In this document: in pieces, positions 10,611-22,499 of the stretch
How positions within the stretch are numbered: the stretch's first letter is position 1
How the letters are laid out: each line of letters starts with the position of its first letter
Origin: Anniella stebbinsi
Taxonomy: Eukaryota; Chordata; Lepidosauria; Squamata; Anniellidae
NCBI GenBank assembly: GCA_029215795.1
Contig: JARDYH010000007.1
Coordinates: 93,263,263 to 93,327,262 of the forward strand
DNA: 64,000 bases
Direction: 5' to 3'
Program-made: the position numbers and the translations under genes
The notes under the pieces: generated by a model
Database searches by the model: none
What the model was told of the DNA's origin: nothing
Seen by the model: only the letters and a program-made list of their open reading frames with translations

Positions 10611-10690
10611 CAGGTCGTCACCACGCCGTAAAGAGGCTCCCTGGATGCTGGAATAATGAGGCAGCAGAGTGAGACCCTGGAGCATGTACT

Positions 10691-10876
10691 AGAGATGTGA
10701 AGGCCCAGGAAATAACCGGAAAAATTGGGGGGGGGGGACTTTTTTTCTCCTTTTTTCCCGAAAATTTCAATTTTTTTCCTGGTTTTTTTGGGGAAAAAAC
10801 TGAAATTTTCAGGAAAAAGACCCAACACCCCCCCCCCCCAAATTTTTCCATTTTTTTTTCCAGGCCTTCACATCTC
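10691..10876. mobile_element. Short AT-rich palindromic MITE
   Basis: Ends TAGAGATGTGAAGGCC and GGCCTTCACATCTCCA are inverted copies. The inside alternates G-run, T-rich, A-rich and C-run blocks that pair with one another. It shares its ends with the 1430-2100 element. No clean 8-bp target duplication is visible. Confidence 0.65.
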
Positions 10877-12540
10877 CAGTCTGCTCTCACCTTGGCTGCA
10901 AATCCTCCTGATGGGCTCAGCCGAGCAGCTTCTTCAGCCTCGCCTCCCGTCTGCTTGGCACGTGTAATTGTGCTGCTGGCCTGCCTTACAAGGCTGTTGT
11001 CAGGAGTCAGTGGAGACGAAGCTGTCATAACAGTCAGAACGTGCTCCGACACTCTCTTTGCCTGCCACTCTTCAGCTGGAGGCTTGGCCATGTGTGGCAC
11101 TTTGCTGAGTAATCGTGGCAAATAAGACAGTTACCTGACCAGAAGAGCCTCCAAACTTAATGGGACTTGAGAAATTAGAGAAAAGGGCAGTTAAAATCAG
11201 GAGGACCAGGCAGCAGATGATATTTATGAAGAAAGATGGCAATTGTGGAGGGGGAGCTGAGGTAAGATTATGACGGGACGATTATGACGGTGTAAAGCAG
11301 ATTATTGGAGAAGAATTAGGCGTATGCAGTCTCGGTTCATGGATGTGCCCTTCTGTGCAGGAGACTGCTTGAAACTGCTTGAGGGGAGTGTGCTTGTGCA
11401 AACTGCTTCCCACTGGAGCCGTACCTTTGCCCGCCTCCTTTTCAAGCTGCTCCCCTCACGGCAGGATGCAGGAAAGAATCGGGCTGTAGAGCGGTCCAGA
11501 GAAATTGATGTTGAGTCGGTTGTTGCTGGCCAGGGCCTCCCAAACCTACGGCATTTCGCGCTGTAGACATTGTGATCTCCCCTGGCATGAGTGGGTTAAA
11601 GATTATGAAATAAATTCATGGAGGGTGAAGCGTATTACAGGGATGAGCAACTGCCAGGGGTCAGGGAGCCGCATTGCACACCTCTGTTGCCACTGACGAT
11701 GCCGCAGAAATTCTGTGGCACAGCGGGCTAGGGGGAAGCCGCCTATTAAAAACACAACGTTGCGGTCTGCGGCCAAAATCTGATGGCACTGCAGCAGCAG
11801 CAACAGGGAAAAGAGACTATTTTCATTAAAATACGCACCGCACCAGCCACGCTCCCATCGAAGCCACTTTTTTTAAAAAAAACCCATTCTCCGCCTGTGC
11901 ACCACTACAGAGAGCTGTGACTGCCAGCCCCAGCAGCCATGGTGAGCAGCCACGGATGCACAGGACAGGCCAAGGACAGCCACTCAGGGGCCGGCTGATC
12001 TGCTCCTCTAGTCTGATGTTTTACGACCGGAGGCCTCCCACATGCAGCATGAACCGTTGGTCACCAGGTGGCCATCCCGGTTTTCACACCCTTCTGGCTT
12101 GTTGCGAAGGCTTTTTCCCACCCGCTCTTCTTTCGTTCTAGAAGCCAGTGTTGCTGGGATCCAGCCCCTCCGTGCTACGTATTTGTCAAGGAACGTATCA
12201 GACAGAGAGAGAAACCCAGCTCTTGTCTGATGCCTATTTCTACAAAGAGTTTGGGGCTGGGAGGGCCTCATGGCTGTTTGTAAGTCATTCCTCTCGTCCT
12301 TTAAATGAAAGTGCTGGTGGATTCCTCAAGAGCTGGAGGTGGGATGGAACCTCATGGCGGTTTGTCCACAGGGATGGAGAGGCTCTCTTTGCATGGTCAT
12401 AGGAATGGAGTCAGTTCTACATTATATTCCTGAACTGGCAGCCCCCTGGAAAGAGGGGCTATGGATGGATTCTGGGGCCAGGCTTCGGGGAGCCCTTGCT
12501 TCCATTAAGCCTGCTCCCAACTTTCCCTCTGGCACAGCAT
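10877..12540. other. No assignable gene
   Basis: Short open frames on both strands lack splice signals and domain signatures. 11640-11800 has a faint hAT-MITE look (GGGATGAGCAACTGCCAGGG). Otherwise I see nothing to support a feature. Confidence 0.5.
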
Positions 12541-12968
12541 AGGGAGGTTGTGGGCTCTCCCACATTGGAGGCCTTCAAGAGGCAGCTGGGCATGTTAAGG
12601 CTGGAGAAGAGAAAACTGAGGGGAGACATGATAGCACTCTTCAAATATTTGAGAGATTGTCACACAGAGGGGGGCCAGGATCTCTTCTCGATTATCCCAG
12701 AGTGCAGGATGTGGAATCATGGGCTCACGTTACAGGAAGCCAGATTCCGGCTGGACATCGGGAAAAACGTCCTGACTGTTAGAGCAGTACGACAACGGAG
12801 CCTATTACCTAGGGAAGTAGTGGGCTCTCCCACATGAGAGGCCTTCAAGAGGCAGCTGGAGAGCCATCTATCAGGGATACTGTAAGGTGGATTCCTGCAT
12901 TGAGCAGGGGGTTGGACTCAGTGGCGTTAGAGGCCCCTGCCAATGCTACCATTCTATGATTCTATGGA
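12541..12968 (+). repeat. CR1 LINE 3' end, with an out-of-order leading piece
   Basis: Coding part reads [45 protein letters not shown] and REVVGSP, then the CR1 3' UTR (GGTGGATTCCTGCATTGAGC) and an ATTCTATGATTCTATGG tail, typical of sauropsid CR1. Unusually, a copy of the REVVGSPTLEAFKRQL segment (12541-12592), which should come after this coding block, also precedes it, implying a junction of two copies or a duplication. Confidence 0.9.
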
Positions 12969-13960
12969 GAGCTTGGGAGGCAGTGGCTGGAGGATGCAGC
13001 AGAGAGCTGCTGCTTTGGTGCCAAAGCAAGGAACGTGGTTCTTTGTCTCCCCCATTTTGTCTTCTGTCACCTTTGGGTACTTTGATGCTCCCCAAGTCGT
13101 GGCTACTGTGCTAGGCCACGCTGAGGGCCTCTTTGCCTGCTGGTGCTTTGTGGGAGGTGGAGCAGGGCGGATGTTCTTCTCAGCCACACCTCGGGCACGT
13201 GCGGGTCATCCTTGTCTCATCACGAAGGGTGGGAGGAAAGGGGCTGACACCACTGATTCGTCTCCTGCCTCCGAGGGCTTTGCGCTCTCCCCACTGCTCA
13301 GAGGACTCCTTCTGCCTATCTAGGCCACCGGTGCGCCATCTGTGCCTGGCAAGATGATTGCCTATGAAATAAGAAAAATCTTACCCAGAGATTAAATATT
13401 TCATAGACCTGTTTATTTCGCAGAGAAGGACCTTCTTCCAGGGAGAGAGCTGGCTGCTGCCTTTTGCACTGATTTGAACTGGCCAGTCGCGGTTCTGTAG
13501 TGCTGGTACCGTGCCTTAATCCCAGCAGCACAGGCGGAAAACCTGCGCAGGGCACCTGCAGCCTGGACCTTTCCTCTGGTGCTGCTTTGCTGTCCAAGTC
13601 TGCCAGCCAGCCAGCCAGAATGTGAAGTCAAATGCTTGGCATGCCATTCCTTCCAGGGGACGCTCAGTAAAGGTGCCTCCCACCCCCTGTTCCTCCGCTA
13701 AACCATGGGCAGCGGCTCTTCATTTCTATGGAGGGTGCCAGGGGCTCAAGGCTGCTTGGAAGTTCTGCCCTCTAATCCCAGATTGGGGTGGAGGTCAGAT
13801 CAGCGTCATCAGTGAGGAAACTGGATGCTGTCTATTCCCAGAAGCACACTTCTGCTACGCTTCTTGCACAGCTGAGGCCTGGTGATAGAACCTTCCAGGG
13901 CTGAGCCCTTGCTGTAAATTGGGGTGGGTGCATGGAGGTGAGCTTGACCTGCTAATAATA
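12969..13960. other. No assignable gene
   Basis: Mixed-composition DNA with short open frames only. A CTTCTTCCAGGGAGAGAG stretch near 13430 and a GCCAGCCAGCCAGCCAG run near 13600 are the only local oddities. Confidence 0.5.
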
Positions 13961-13961
13961 A

Positions 13962-14060
13962 TAACAACAATAATAATAATATAATAATTTATTTCTTACC
14001 CGCTTCTCCGTTTGGATCGAGGTGGGGAACAACAATATGATAAAATACATAAAACTGATT
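13962..14060 (-). repeat. AAT microsatellite and antisense retroelement 3' tail
   Basis: AATAATAATAAT, then TTTATTTCTTACCCGCTTCTCC and GAGGTGGGGAACAACAATAT, the antisense form of a common squamate SINE/LINE tail. Confidence 0.55.
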
Positions 14061-14067
14061 AAAAAGT

Positions 14068-14265
14068 CTTTCGGGAAGTGTAACCCCATCCATAACTGGT
14101 TGACACACCTCCAAACCCAAGTTGCAGCCTTTGACAGCAAGTACCTCCGTCTTGTCTGGATTCAGCTTCAGTTTGTTTTTCCTCATCCAGCCCATTACCG
14201 CCTCCAAACATTCATTCAGAGGAGACACAGTGTCAAGGATAAAAATCCACTGGTTGTAAGGCAAC
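14068..14265 (-). repeat. L2-type LINE reverse transcriptase fragment, antisense
   Basis: On the minus strand, LNECLEAVMGWMRKNKLKLN followed by PDKTEVLAV is the post-palm thumb signature of L2/CR1-clade reverse transcriptases. The frame is lost by ~14068. The 3' part is missing and another fragment abuts. Confidence 0.85.
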
Positions 14266-16072
14266 TATTGTTTTATTGAGTGTAATGCAGCTGCATGGAG
14301 AGGGTCTTCCAAAGAACTTCTCAACTGGCTGTGTGAAAATGAGGTATATTTGTACATCTTAGCATCTTAACTAATTAGCAGTTGGTAAAATTCTGAAGCA
14401 AAGAAAATGTCTTCATTATAACTTATCAACAGGTGGCCCATAACTCTTCTAGCAATGTCAGATTTACCTGGATGGTCAGGGTCTTGAGAGTTAGAAATTC
14501 TAATTAAGCATTACAGCACATTCAAGCATATGTATCATTCAAATCCCATCATGCAGTTCACTTGCAAGAACCAAACTGCATACAGAGGCTTATAGACAGA
14601 GCAGTTATATCAAGGCTTGTGGCTTTGCTTTCTCAGCTTTCTCAGCAGTCACCATCCAGCTTTCAAAATTTGTAGGTGTAACGACAGTGTAACTAGTTTC
14701 CCAAGGGAGCGTTCCTGTTTTCTAATGTGATAAGAGCGATGGAAATGTTCCGAAAATGTCCTTTGCAGCAGTTCCTGACGACTGTTTTACACTTCAGTGG
14801 CCTGTGGCAAACACACTTGATATCCAACAATGAGACCCTGTTCCAGTTTTGGCAGCTAATTTTTGTTTCCAGAAAGGTGCTTGAGCTCAAGCCTGCCTCG
14901 AAAACTGCCTGGGGGAAAAGTCCTTTGGTCTAAACTGAACTGTGCTAAAAGATTAAAGTCTGTTATGCGTTCTGCATATGTCCAGAGTATGCATTTCTGT
15001 TTGTATGTGTTAGGCCTGAACCCCGGTGTCAAATGCCAATTCCAGGGCTAAGCCCTAGCAAGCCTTCGCTGTGAGAAAAACACCACGGTGCCTATGTATG
15101 ATTTTTGAAGGAGAACATTATTTCAGGAAGAAAAATCTGCATGAGCTTAATTTGCAGATACACATCTGCTGCTGACTGCCTCATCAAGGGATGGCTTGCA
15201 CATGTGAATGGTCTGGCCCAGGTCTAACACCACAGAGAAGTCTTTCAAACACAATGCTTTCCAGTGCAATTGGTTTACAACTCTGCCCATTGTCAAGTGT
15301 AACAGAAATTACACACTTTGCATGCCAGTGTGTGCAAGGAGGAGAGATTCTAGGATTGGCAAGGCTAGGATGAAAGAAATGGAGAGTTAGAAATGAAAGA
15401 AATGGAGCAGCCGACTGCTTTCATAGCAGCCACTGAGTGCCAATTCCTTTCCAGGGTACTGTGTTCCTCCAGGCTTTGGGGTCATGTTCCCCCACTAACC
15501 CTTCAGCCATCTAATGGCTTTCCAGGAAGACTGCCTTACCCCAACTACCAAAATGGGACAGAAGGCCTTTGGCTAATAGCGTAGCAAGAGAAGAACCTCA
15601 TCCTTTGAGCTTTCAGAAAGTTTCTTGCCCCTTTTTGGTAACCCTAAAGCACGTCAAGACGGGATGGCTCGCTTCCTGTTGGCAATAAACAGTACTGAAT
15701 AGTGGGTTGGGGGGGGGGGGGAATTACCTTTATTTTTAGATCAAGGCATTCTAGATTTGAAACCTGCTTGAAATCGCCCACGTCCCTTTGGAAACCCTAA
15801 TCCCACACATGGTCCAATGAAGGATGAACACATTTCCTTTTTTTCTTTCTTGTTCAGAAGTTTACTCTGTATTTCATTTCACTCCCCTGTAATTCTGGTT
15901 TAACTAAGAAATTTCCCAAATTTAATTCTGGCGTTGGAGGATATGGAATTTCCCTTTGCTTTCCATTCACAGGCATCTTTTCTCCCTCTCTGTTACCAAC
16001 ACTCATGGACACATTGGTAAAACACTGCAACAAAGCAATCTTGATAAACTCTGCAACAAAGTGATCTTGGCC
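14266..16072. other. No assignable gene
   Basis: AT-moderate DNA without repeats I can name. A G-run of about 13 is at 15708-15720. Bases 15380-15410 contain two GAAAGAAATGGAG copies. Confidence 0.5.
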
Positions 16073-16430
16073 CCCTCCACAAGGATGCGCTTTTGCGCCC
16101 GGTTCGGGGATTATGCGCATTATCGCGGAGGCGCATTTACGCCTAATCCCTCTGCACGGGAGGCGGCGAGAGGCGGCGAAGCACATTAATTGATGTCCAA
16201 AAAGCGCTTTAGAAGACGTTAATGCGCATAATTGCTTGTTCACACGGCGAAAATGCGCTTTAACGGCCGGAGAAAAATAAAAGTCGCTATTTAACGCGCA
16301 TTCGAAAATGCGCATTATCGGGGAGATAACGCGCCTGTACCCCCGTTTTGCGCTCCGCTGGTGTGGAGGTAAAATTTATAATGAGCCTTCAAGGCTCATT
16401 AAACGTCTCGTGTGGAGGAGGCTCCTGATA
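16073..16430. repeat. GCGCAT-rich repeat family W, copy 1
   Basis: Contains many GCGCATTA/GCGCTTTA motifs: ATTATGCGCATTATCGCGG, AAAATGCGCTTTAACGGCCGG, then ATTTAACGCGCATTCG and GCGCATTATCGGGGAG. The order is matched at 63205-63575, 47 kb away. The class is unknown. It stands out from its surroundings by its CpG content. Confidence 0.8.
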
Positions 16431-17184
16431 CGGCTGTTTATATACAATTGCATCAGATGGCTTTTGTGATTCTTCTGTTTGGTACATACGGGCATGAGCT
16501 CCTAAACACTGATAGAACACCACACACAAAGAACGTGGTTGCTTTTTTTAAAAAAATGGTGTTCACAGACAGATGAACTGAAGCAGGAGGAAACTGCATA
16601 TGCGGTTATCTATAAAATTTAGAATGGAGGATTCTTAATGCTTCAATTCCACGTTGGCAACAAGTCCTGGAATGCTAAAATCTGGAATACAATTCAGATT
16701 ATAATTTTGGAAGCATCTCTTTTGGAGGGATTTGTTTGTTCTATAAAAGGAGTATGGAAGTCACCCCCCCCCCTTCTTCTTTGAGACAGAATTACACTAT
16801 GGACTCATTTGTGTATGCATGGTAATCACTTCAGTACAGCAACTGGTAATGACTTGCAGATATGAATAGATTATTGCGGATTTAACACCGCAGAGAAAAC
16901 TTCTATATTGCCTCCCAAATATCCATTTTCACGGGCGTCAGTTCCCACATTCAGTTACCAGTTGTCAAGTGTAGTGAAATCAAATGACATCCAGGCAGGT
17001 GTGAACCAAGTCTGCTTATTTTGAAAGGGGGGGGGCAGGTTAATCCAAAAGTTGCAGCAAGCGATGCAGGATTCTACAATGGAATACATGACTGTTCAAA
17101 ATTTAACTGGCCACAGTGAGCAGCACAGAAGTTGTAGCTAAGATCCAAAAATGTGATCTGCGGTCCTTTGGAGAAGGACCATTG
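16431..17184. other. No assignable gene
   Basis: No open frame or repeat of note; C and G runs near 16766 and 17028. Confidence 0.5.
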
Positions 17185-17290
17185 TAGCCCTGCGGTAGAG
17201 CACCTGTGTTCCATGCAGAAGGATCCAGGTTCAATTCTCAGTACCTCTAAGTAGGGCCAGAAAAGGAACCTGTTTGACACCCTGGAGAGT
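17185..17290 (+). repeat. tRNA-derived SINE fragment
   Basis: GCGGTAGAGCACCTGTGTTC, CATGCAGAAGGATCC and the B-box-like AGGTTCAATTCTC resemble a tRNA. The non-tRNA part follows with ACACCCTGGAGAGTCGCTGCC. It is a retroposon, not a tRNA gene, because the tRNA 5' half is missing and the body continues. Confidence 0.75.
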
Positions 17291-17309
17291 CGCTGCCAAT
17301 CAACATAGA

Positions 17310-17445
17310 CCGGGGTGGACAACCTGCACCTCTGCAGTAGTTGGACTTCAGCTCCCATCTGCCCCAGCCATGACAGCCAATGGTTGGAGCTGGAGTCCAG
17401 CATCAGCTGGAAGGCTGCAGGTTGCTCACCCCTGGGCTGTAGATA
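17310..17445. mobile_element. Palindromic MITE of the GGGGTGGGCAACCTG type (family R)
   Basis: CCGGGGTGGACAACCTGCA at the left and TGCAGGTTGCTCACCCCTGG at the right are inverted copies. The inner arms are GGACTTCAGCTCCCATC and a diverged complement. Other members: 21185, 23940, 42040, 45905 and 49713. Confidence 0.8.
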
Positions 17446-17537
17446 ATATTGAGTGAGAAGGAACAAGAGTCAATGCATTGGACTTGGATTACTTTATCAT
17501 TGCTGACATCTCCATAGGAGACCTGCCAGATCAGACC

Positions 17538-17683
17538 CAGTGGAGGCTGGTGGCTCCCGTTTCAATGGGGCAGTGAATCCATCCAGGTTTCAGTCAGAAC
17601 CAGTTACCTTGGATAGCTCCTTTAGAGTTCCTATTGAAACCCAGAGCAGATTCACAGACTCACTGACCTCGAAGCCTCCACTG
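17538..17683. mobile_element. hAT-like MITE family Q
   Basis: Starts CAGTGGAGGCTGGTGGCTCC and ends GAAGCCTCCACTG. Inner TCAGTCAGAACCAGT pairs with a diverged complement. Flanks ATCAGACC and ACCAAACC agree at 6 of 8 positions, an aged 8-bp target duplication. Confidence 0.8.
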
Positions 17684-17764
17684 ACCAAACCAAAGTGCAA
17701 TCCGGGCCACCATCCTTTCTGAAACAAGAGCTGCCTGCCTCTGGGAAGGTCTCCGGCAGCGTGT

Positions 17765-17850
17765 GCAAGATGTTTGGGACTTCAGCTCTCATCAGCCCTG
17801 GCCAATGGTCAGGAATGCTAGGAGTTGCTCAAACGTCCAGTGAGTGCCAG
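17765..17850. repeat. Family R MITE fragment
   Basis: Core GACTTCAGCTCTCATCAGCC and TGGCCAATGGTCAGGAATG of the family; the ends are eroded. Confidence 0.55.
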
Positions 17851-18984
17851 GTTAAGGATGGCTGATCTCTTGTGTGTGTCTGTGCTACTCTCATGCACGC
17901 ATACAGTGGCAAGGTCGAAAGTCAAAGCACTCCAATATAATCATCATCCCAAAACAGTAGAACAATATATAACTATGCCAATATTGCAGAGTTCGACATG
18001 ATGGTTAACAGATAATCCATCTATCCTAATCTATATTCAGTTATTTGTATTACATGTAATCCTTCCCGCTTGACATTTTAATAGTTACAACTACTGTATG
18101 AAACAATAGCAACATTCCATAGAGTCCTTGTTGATTTTGAATAGAACTTTATTATTGTTTGACGCAGGACCTGGTATTTGCAGATATACAGTGTCTGGAC
18201 ACAGAAGTTCCTCTGTGTATAAGAGAGTTAGGGGTTGGTGGGTGGCCAATTTATTTAAAATACGGATTTTCATACATTTTTTTACTTTTTACACACCAAG
18301 AGGATTAGGTAACAGAGCCCAAAAATCCCACATTTGCCACTGATCAGTGTAGCATAGTCTGCAACTATGTGACCCCCTGTTCTTGCCCCCTTCTGAATTT
18401 ATTAGTAGTGTGATTACCTGAAAACCTGACATGATGATTACAAAATGATTTAGGCATTTGTTGAAGGCATTTTGTTTTTGTTTTTTTAAAATACTTTATT
18501 AAAGGGTTCATTGGCACCTTTGGGCTTGTTTGGCCCTTGGTTCTGATCTGGTGGGAAATTCTCCTGCTCACATACAGGGCAGATGTCTAGAAGGTTCTGA
18601 ATGCAATGCCAAAATTGTCCACAGATTCCTGCCAGCCAGAGGTTCCTCCTGAATGCTGGCACTAGTGGGCACGAAAGCATTGCTTCTGTCTCTGCAGTAG
18701 ACTCATGAAGGGAGGGAGCATCATTCTGCCAAGCCTTCATCAACTCAGGGCGAAAAAATGATAGGAGTGTGTTCCTAAAGTCAATGAAGGTCCAAGAAGG
18801 GGTGGTTAAGACGGTGGGGAAATGGCAGAGCGTTGGGCTTGGAGAAAGGAGAAGTGAAATATCTGTAGAAGTTCCGTGTCATCAGTGAAGGTCAGCCAAT
18901 GACTACGGCTGGGTTTGCAGATGACCCTTAGGCTACAGGTGACGTTCCTGCCTTCCCACATCATCAAACAATCCACGAGAGAAG
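17851..18984. other. No assignable gene
   Basis: AT-rich; short open frames only. Nothing recognised. Confidence 0.5.
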
Positions 18985-19650
18985 GTAAAGCAGCTTTTAT
19001 ACATATGGTGTGATCACACTTAGAGTACTGTGTACAGTTCTGGTCACCACACCTTAAAAAGATATTATAGAGCTGGAAAAAGTGCAGAAAAGGGAAACTA
19101 AAATGATCAAGGGGCTGGAGTTTATTTCCTACGAGGGAAGGTTACAACAGCTGGGATTGTTTAACTCAGAAAAAAGGAGGCTAAGGGAAGACATACAAAA
19201 TTATGCATTATGTGGAGAACGTGGAGAGGGAGACATTTTTATCCCTCTCTCAAAATACTAGAAGCTAATGGGATCATCCCATGAAGCTGATTGGTGGGAG
19301 ATTCAGGACAAAGAAAAGAAAGGACTTCTTCACACAGCGCATAGTTAAATTATGGGATTCACTTCCATAAGATGTAGTGATGGCCACCAATTTGGATGGC
19401 TTTAAAAGGGGGTTGTATAAATTCCTGGAGGAGAAGGCTATCAATGGCTACTAGCCCTGATGGTCATGTGCTACGTCCAGTAATCGAGGCAGTAAGCATG
19501 TGTGCACCAGTTGCTGAGGAATATGGGTGGGAGGGTGTGGTGCACCCGTGTCCTGCTTGTGGGTTCCTGGTTGACAGCTGGCTGGCCACTGGGTGAACAG
19601 AGTGCTGGACTAGATGGGATTTTGGTCTGAGCTGAGCTCCCTCCCATGAC
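18985..19650 (+). repeat. CR1-clade LINE 3' end (subfamily B)
   Basis: Begins near GTGTGATCACACTTAGAGTA. Coding remnants are EKVQKRETKMIKGLE-like, then LFNSEKRRLREDIQN and DVVMATNLDGFKRGLYKF with several stops. The 3' tail carries GTGCACCAGTTGCTGAGGAA and AGTGCTGGACTAGATGGG. Other copies of the same subfamily lie at 25305, 33935, 34650, 51895 and 52982. Confidence 0.88.
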
Positions 19651-21184
19651 TTATTTACACTGCCCAGGATGCAGTCCATGGACCTGTGACAAAGAAAATG
19701 CCTCTAGAATCATAGAATCATGCAGAATGCCTTTTCTTCATTTCGAGGCAGAGCCTCCAGGTCAGCTCCACCACCTCACTCTCTATCCCCTGGAGGCCTG
19801 CCCTCTATGCCTCCCCCCCCCCCCCCGTGGGGACGGCATGTTCTGGTGGTTTAACAGAGCAGGCCCAATGCAGGCCGTCATTTTTGATGGCTGTTTGCTG
19901 CTGCTGCTGCTGCTGCTCTTATTCCCAGGCAGACTTGTTCAGACCACCTTGCGCTTGATCCGGCATGTCAGTCTCATGATGGTGGCAACCCCCACAGGCA
20001 CTCCGAGGCGCTGCTGCGGCTGCTGCTGCTGCTGCCAGTTTCTGTCCAAGGATTTCCCCTCTTGCTCCCGGCTCCTCTCCCTAGACGAGAGCTTCTGAAT
20101 TTGTAATTAAAGCTTTTATTGGAATCCCTGGTGCCGGGCCAAGCTTCGCGGGAGAAGAGGAAGGAGGGACTTGCTTCTCCTCTGAACTCAGACTGAGCCA
20201 ACCGGTTCTTCAACTCCTTGCTCACCACATGTGGAATCTTTCATTGAACGTGGTCCCACATGCTCAGGTTTATAGCAGAAGGCTAGACTGTGGGAAACCC
20301 CGGAGGAAAAAGAGTTAATTTATAGTCAGCTTGGGGAAAGGTGTAACATCAGCTGTGCTGAACCGTGAGCTGGAAATTTCTCGGGCTTCGGCTATCCTAT
20401 TCTGCATCTTTACGGGGCGATTTGAGATACTTCCATATAGGCCAGGCCAAGATGCTGGAACTATCTCCTAACCCAACTATCAAAAAAGCAAAAGAGCCCT
20501 CTCTTCCTTTGCATCAGTTTACCGTGCCAGGAAAAACATCTGCATTTGGATAAATTGTATTAAATGCTGTAAGGAAACACTTGAGGAGGGGGAACAGCCT
20601 GTTGTACTCTCCGCTCCTTCTGTGCAGGGCTGCACTGATGCTGTCCTGAAACAAGTATGGCTTGTGCCAGATGAATTCATAAAACTGCTACCTTGGTAGG
20701 TGCTGGACCTTATTCTTTAAAACCTGTCTGGAAGGACCATCAATCGATGGTGGCATCCTTGTCCCTTCCAATGCAGACTTCATTTCTATTCAAGACTCCC
20801 AACAAGCTGGCCCTGCGCTAGCAGAAATTTGTTGGTGGGGTGGAGTGGGGGGGGGGGGGCTTTGATGTGCCCACTTAAAAGCTAGAAGTCTCAAGCTGGC
20901 TGCAGTGTGGGAAGAGCACACCCCTCTCTAGCTAACCCCACTCATCTGGAGTAACTCATAAAGCTCCAGTGGGTGGCATGGGAAATTCAGGTTTCCAGGG
21001 TTGATCCCAGCATTTTGGGCCCCATGGTTCCCTTGGCTTTCTGGGCCACCATCTTCCAACCTCCCTTGAGAGTTCACTTCCTTCCTACAAGCCCCTTACA
21101 TTTCTAACCCCTGTGATTTCCCCTACCTCACCTGAATCGCTATCACAGAAGCAGCATTATTTATTAAAGCGGCCAGAGCAGCCC
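19651..21184. other. No assignable gene; CTG repeat at 19897-19918
   Basis: Seven CTG/GCT units at 19897-19918 and GCTGCTGCTGCTGCC near 20020. Long C-run at 19807-19822 and G-run near 20849. A GC-rich, leucine- and cysteine-coding stretch here reflects the repeat. No gene is supported. Confidence 0.55.
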
Positions 21185-21295
21185 CCCCCCCCCAACCTGG
21201 GGCCCTCCAGATGTGCTGGGACTACAACTCCCAGCATTCCCAGCTATGGCTGATGGGAGTTGGAAGTCCAAACATCTGGAAGGCATCAGGGTATG
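21185..21295. mobile_element. Family R MITE
   Basis: CAACCTGGGGCCCTCCAGAT, GGACTACAACTCCCAGCATT and GATGGGAGTTGGAAGTCC are the left and right arms. A further right-arm fragment (GGCACCAGGTTGGGGAAG) sits at 21426-21443. Confidence 0.75.
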
Positions 21296-21443
21296 TGTAA
21301 ACATCCCGTGCCCTCGCTGCCGATAAGTCAATGGCTAAGGCTGGGATCACAAGTGAAAGGTGTCAGGCAGGCTACAGGTGGCAAATAGCTACTAGCTCAA
21401 GAGCTGTAGCTGAATACTTCTACAAGGCACCAGGTTGGGGAAG

Positions 21444-22495
21444 ACTGGGCCAGCCTATACCTAGAGGCAAATATTTCACCTTTCTCCCTTTGCCTTACCC
21501 TCTATAGCCAATCCTGCCCAGCTCAATTCACTTTCTGCCTTGTGAAATAACCCTTTGAAGAACAAAGACAACCTGGCAAAAACCCAGCGGTGAGTGAGTC
21601 TCCATCTCAGGTTGCCAAAGCAAAGAAATCATCAGTTCAATGTGCAGGGATCACCAGCTCAAGGCTTTGCCCAGCGCAGAAACAGATAAGCCTTATTACT
21701 GCTCATGTTTGCAAATTGAGCAGTTGTTAAAAGCATGATTGCAGGGCTGATTGGCAACCGCCTTTCCACTACCTCTCTTTGTTTCCTTACTGGACAAGAA
21801 GTGCTGCGCTCCTCACCACCATCTCCTCTGGGAAAGGAAAATCCAGGGAATGTGCTTTCTTCGCCCCTTGACAGAGCAGCTCTGCTTTCAGCTTCACAGA
21901 GTGGCAGCACTGGGCCGCTGCAGCAGCTTCTGCGTCCGACCTCCGCTCCCACCTTCCTCCCAGCCAGCCTGCGTGCTAAATATAGCTCACTGGAGCAATT
22001 GGAGGAGGGGTTCAGGTGCAACATGAATTTCGCTTCCCTGCCACTTGGTGAGCAACAATGCCAAGCTGCCACTAGGTCTGGTCTGGTGGTGCAGCATAGC
22101 CGAATCGAGCAGACAATGAGACTTCACTTGGGTTTGAAAGAGAGGATGCTGGGATGTCTTTGTAGAGACGTCCAAATGACCAGAGCAGGTGAGCTTTGGC
22201 TATTTTGGGGGTTCGAATGCACAGAGCTGACCACGTGCCGAGGAAATTAGGGAGCCAAGATCTTTGCCACCTTAATGAACTTAAACTTCTCTCCTTAGTC
22301 ACTATTTTTGGTTTAAATCCTGTCACTGGCTCAGATCGCACGTAAAGAGAAGCCACCATGGTTGAGTTTTCCTGCAGGATTTGTTGTGGTAGCAGCAGCC
22401 ACCATTTTGAACATTCAGAGCGCTTCTCATTACATGCAAACCCGGTGAGGGTGGGATGTTGGGGTGGTTGACAAGCCACCTGCAACCCCAAAATA
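21444..22495. other. No assignable gene
   Basis: A 171-codon open frame (21735-22250) is unusually long for this window but has no domain, no close splice signals I trust and no neighbours of the same character. I leave it uncalled. Confidence 0.45.
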
Positions 22496-22499
22496 GCCC

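Noticed and set aside
16073..16430. CCTCCACA terminal inverted repeats for family W
   Set aside because: CCTCCACA and TGTGGAGG face each other here, but similarity between the two copies extends past these points, so they are not the element ends.
17185..17262. tRNA gene
   Set aside because: The tRNA-like head is partial and followed by a SINE body; the same holds at 62055 and 54268.
21735..22250. 171-codon plus-strand frame
   Set aside because: An opposite-strand frame is also open, no domain is visible, and the composition is unremarkable.
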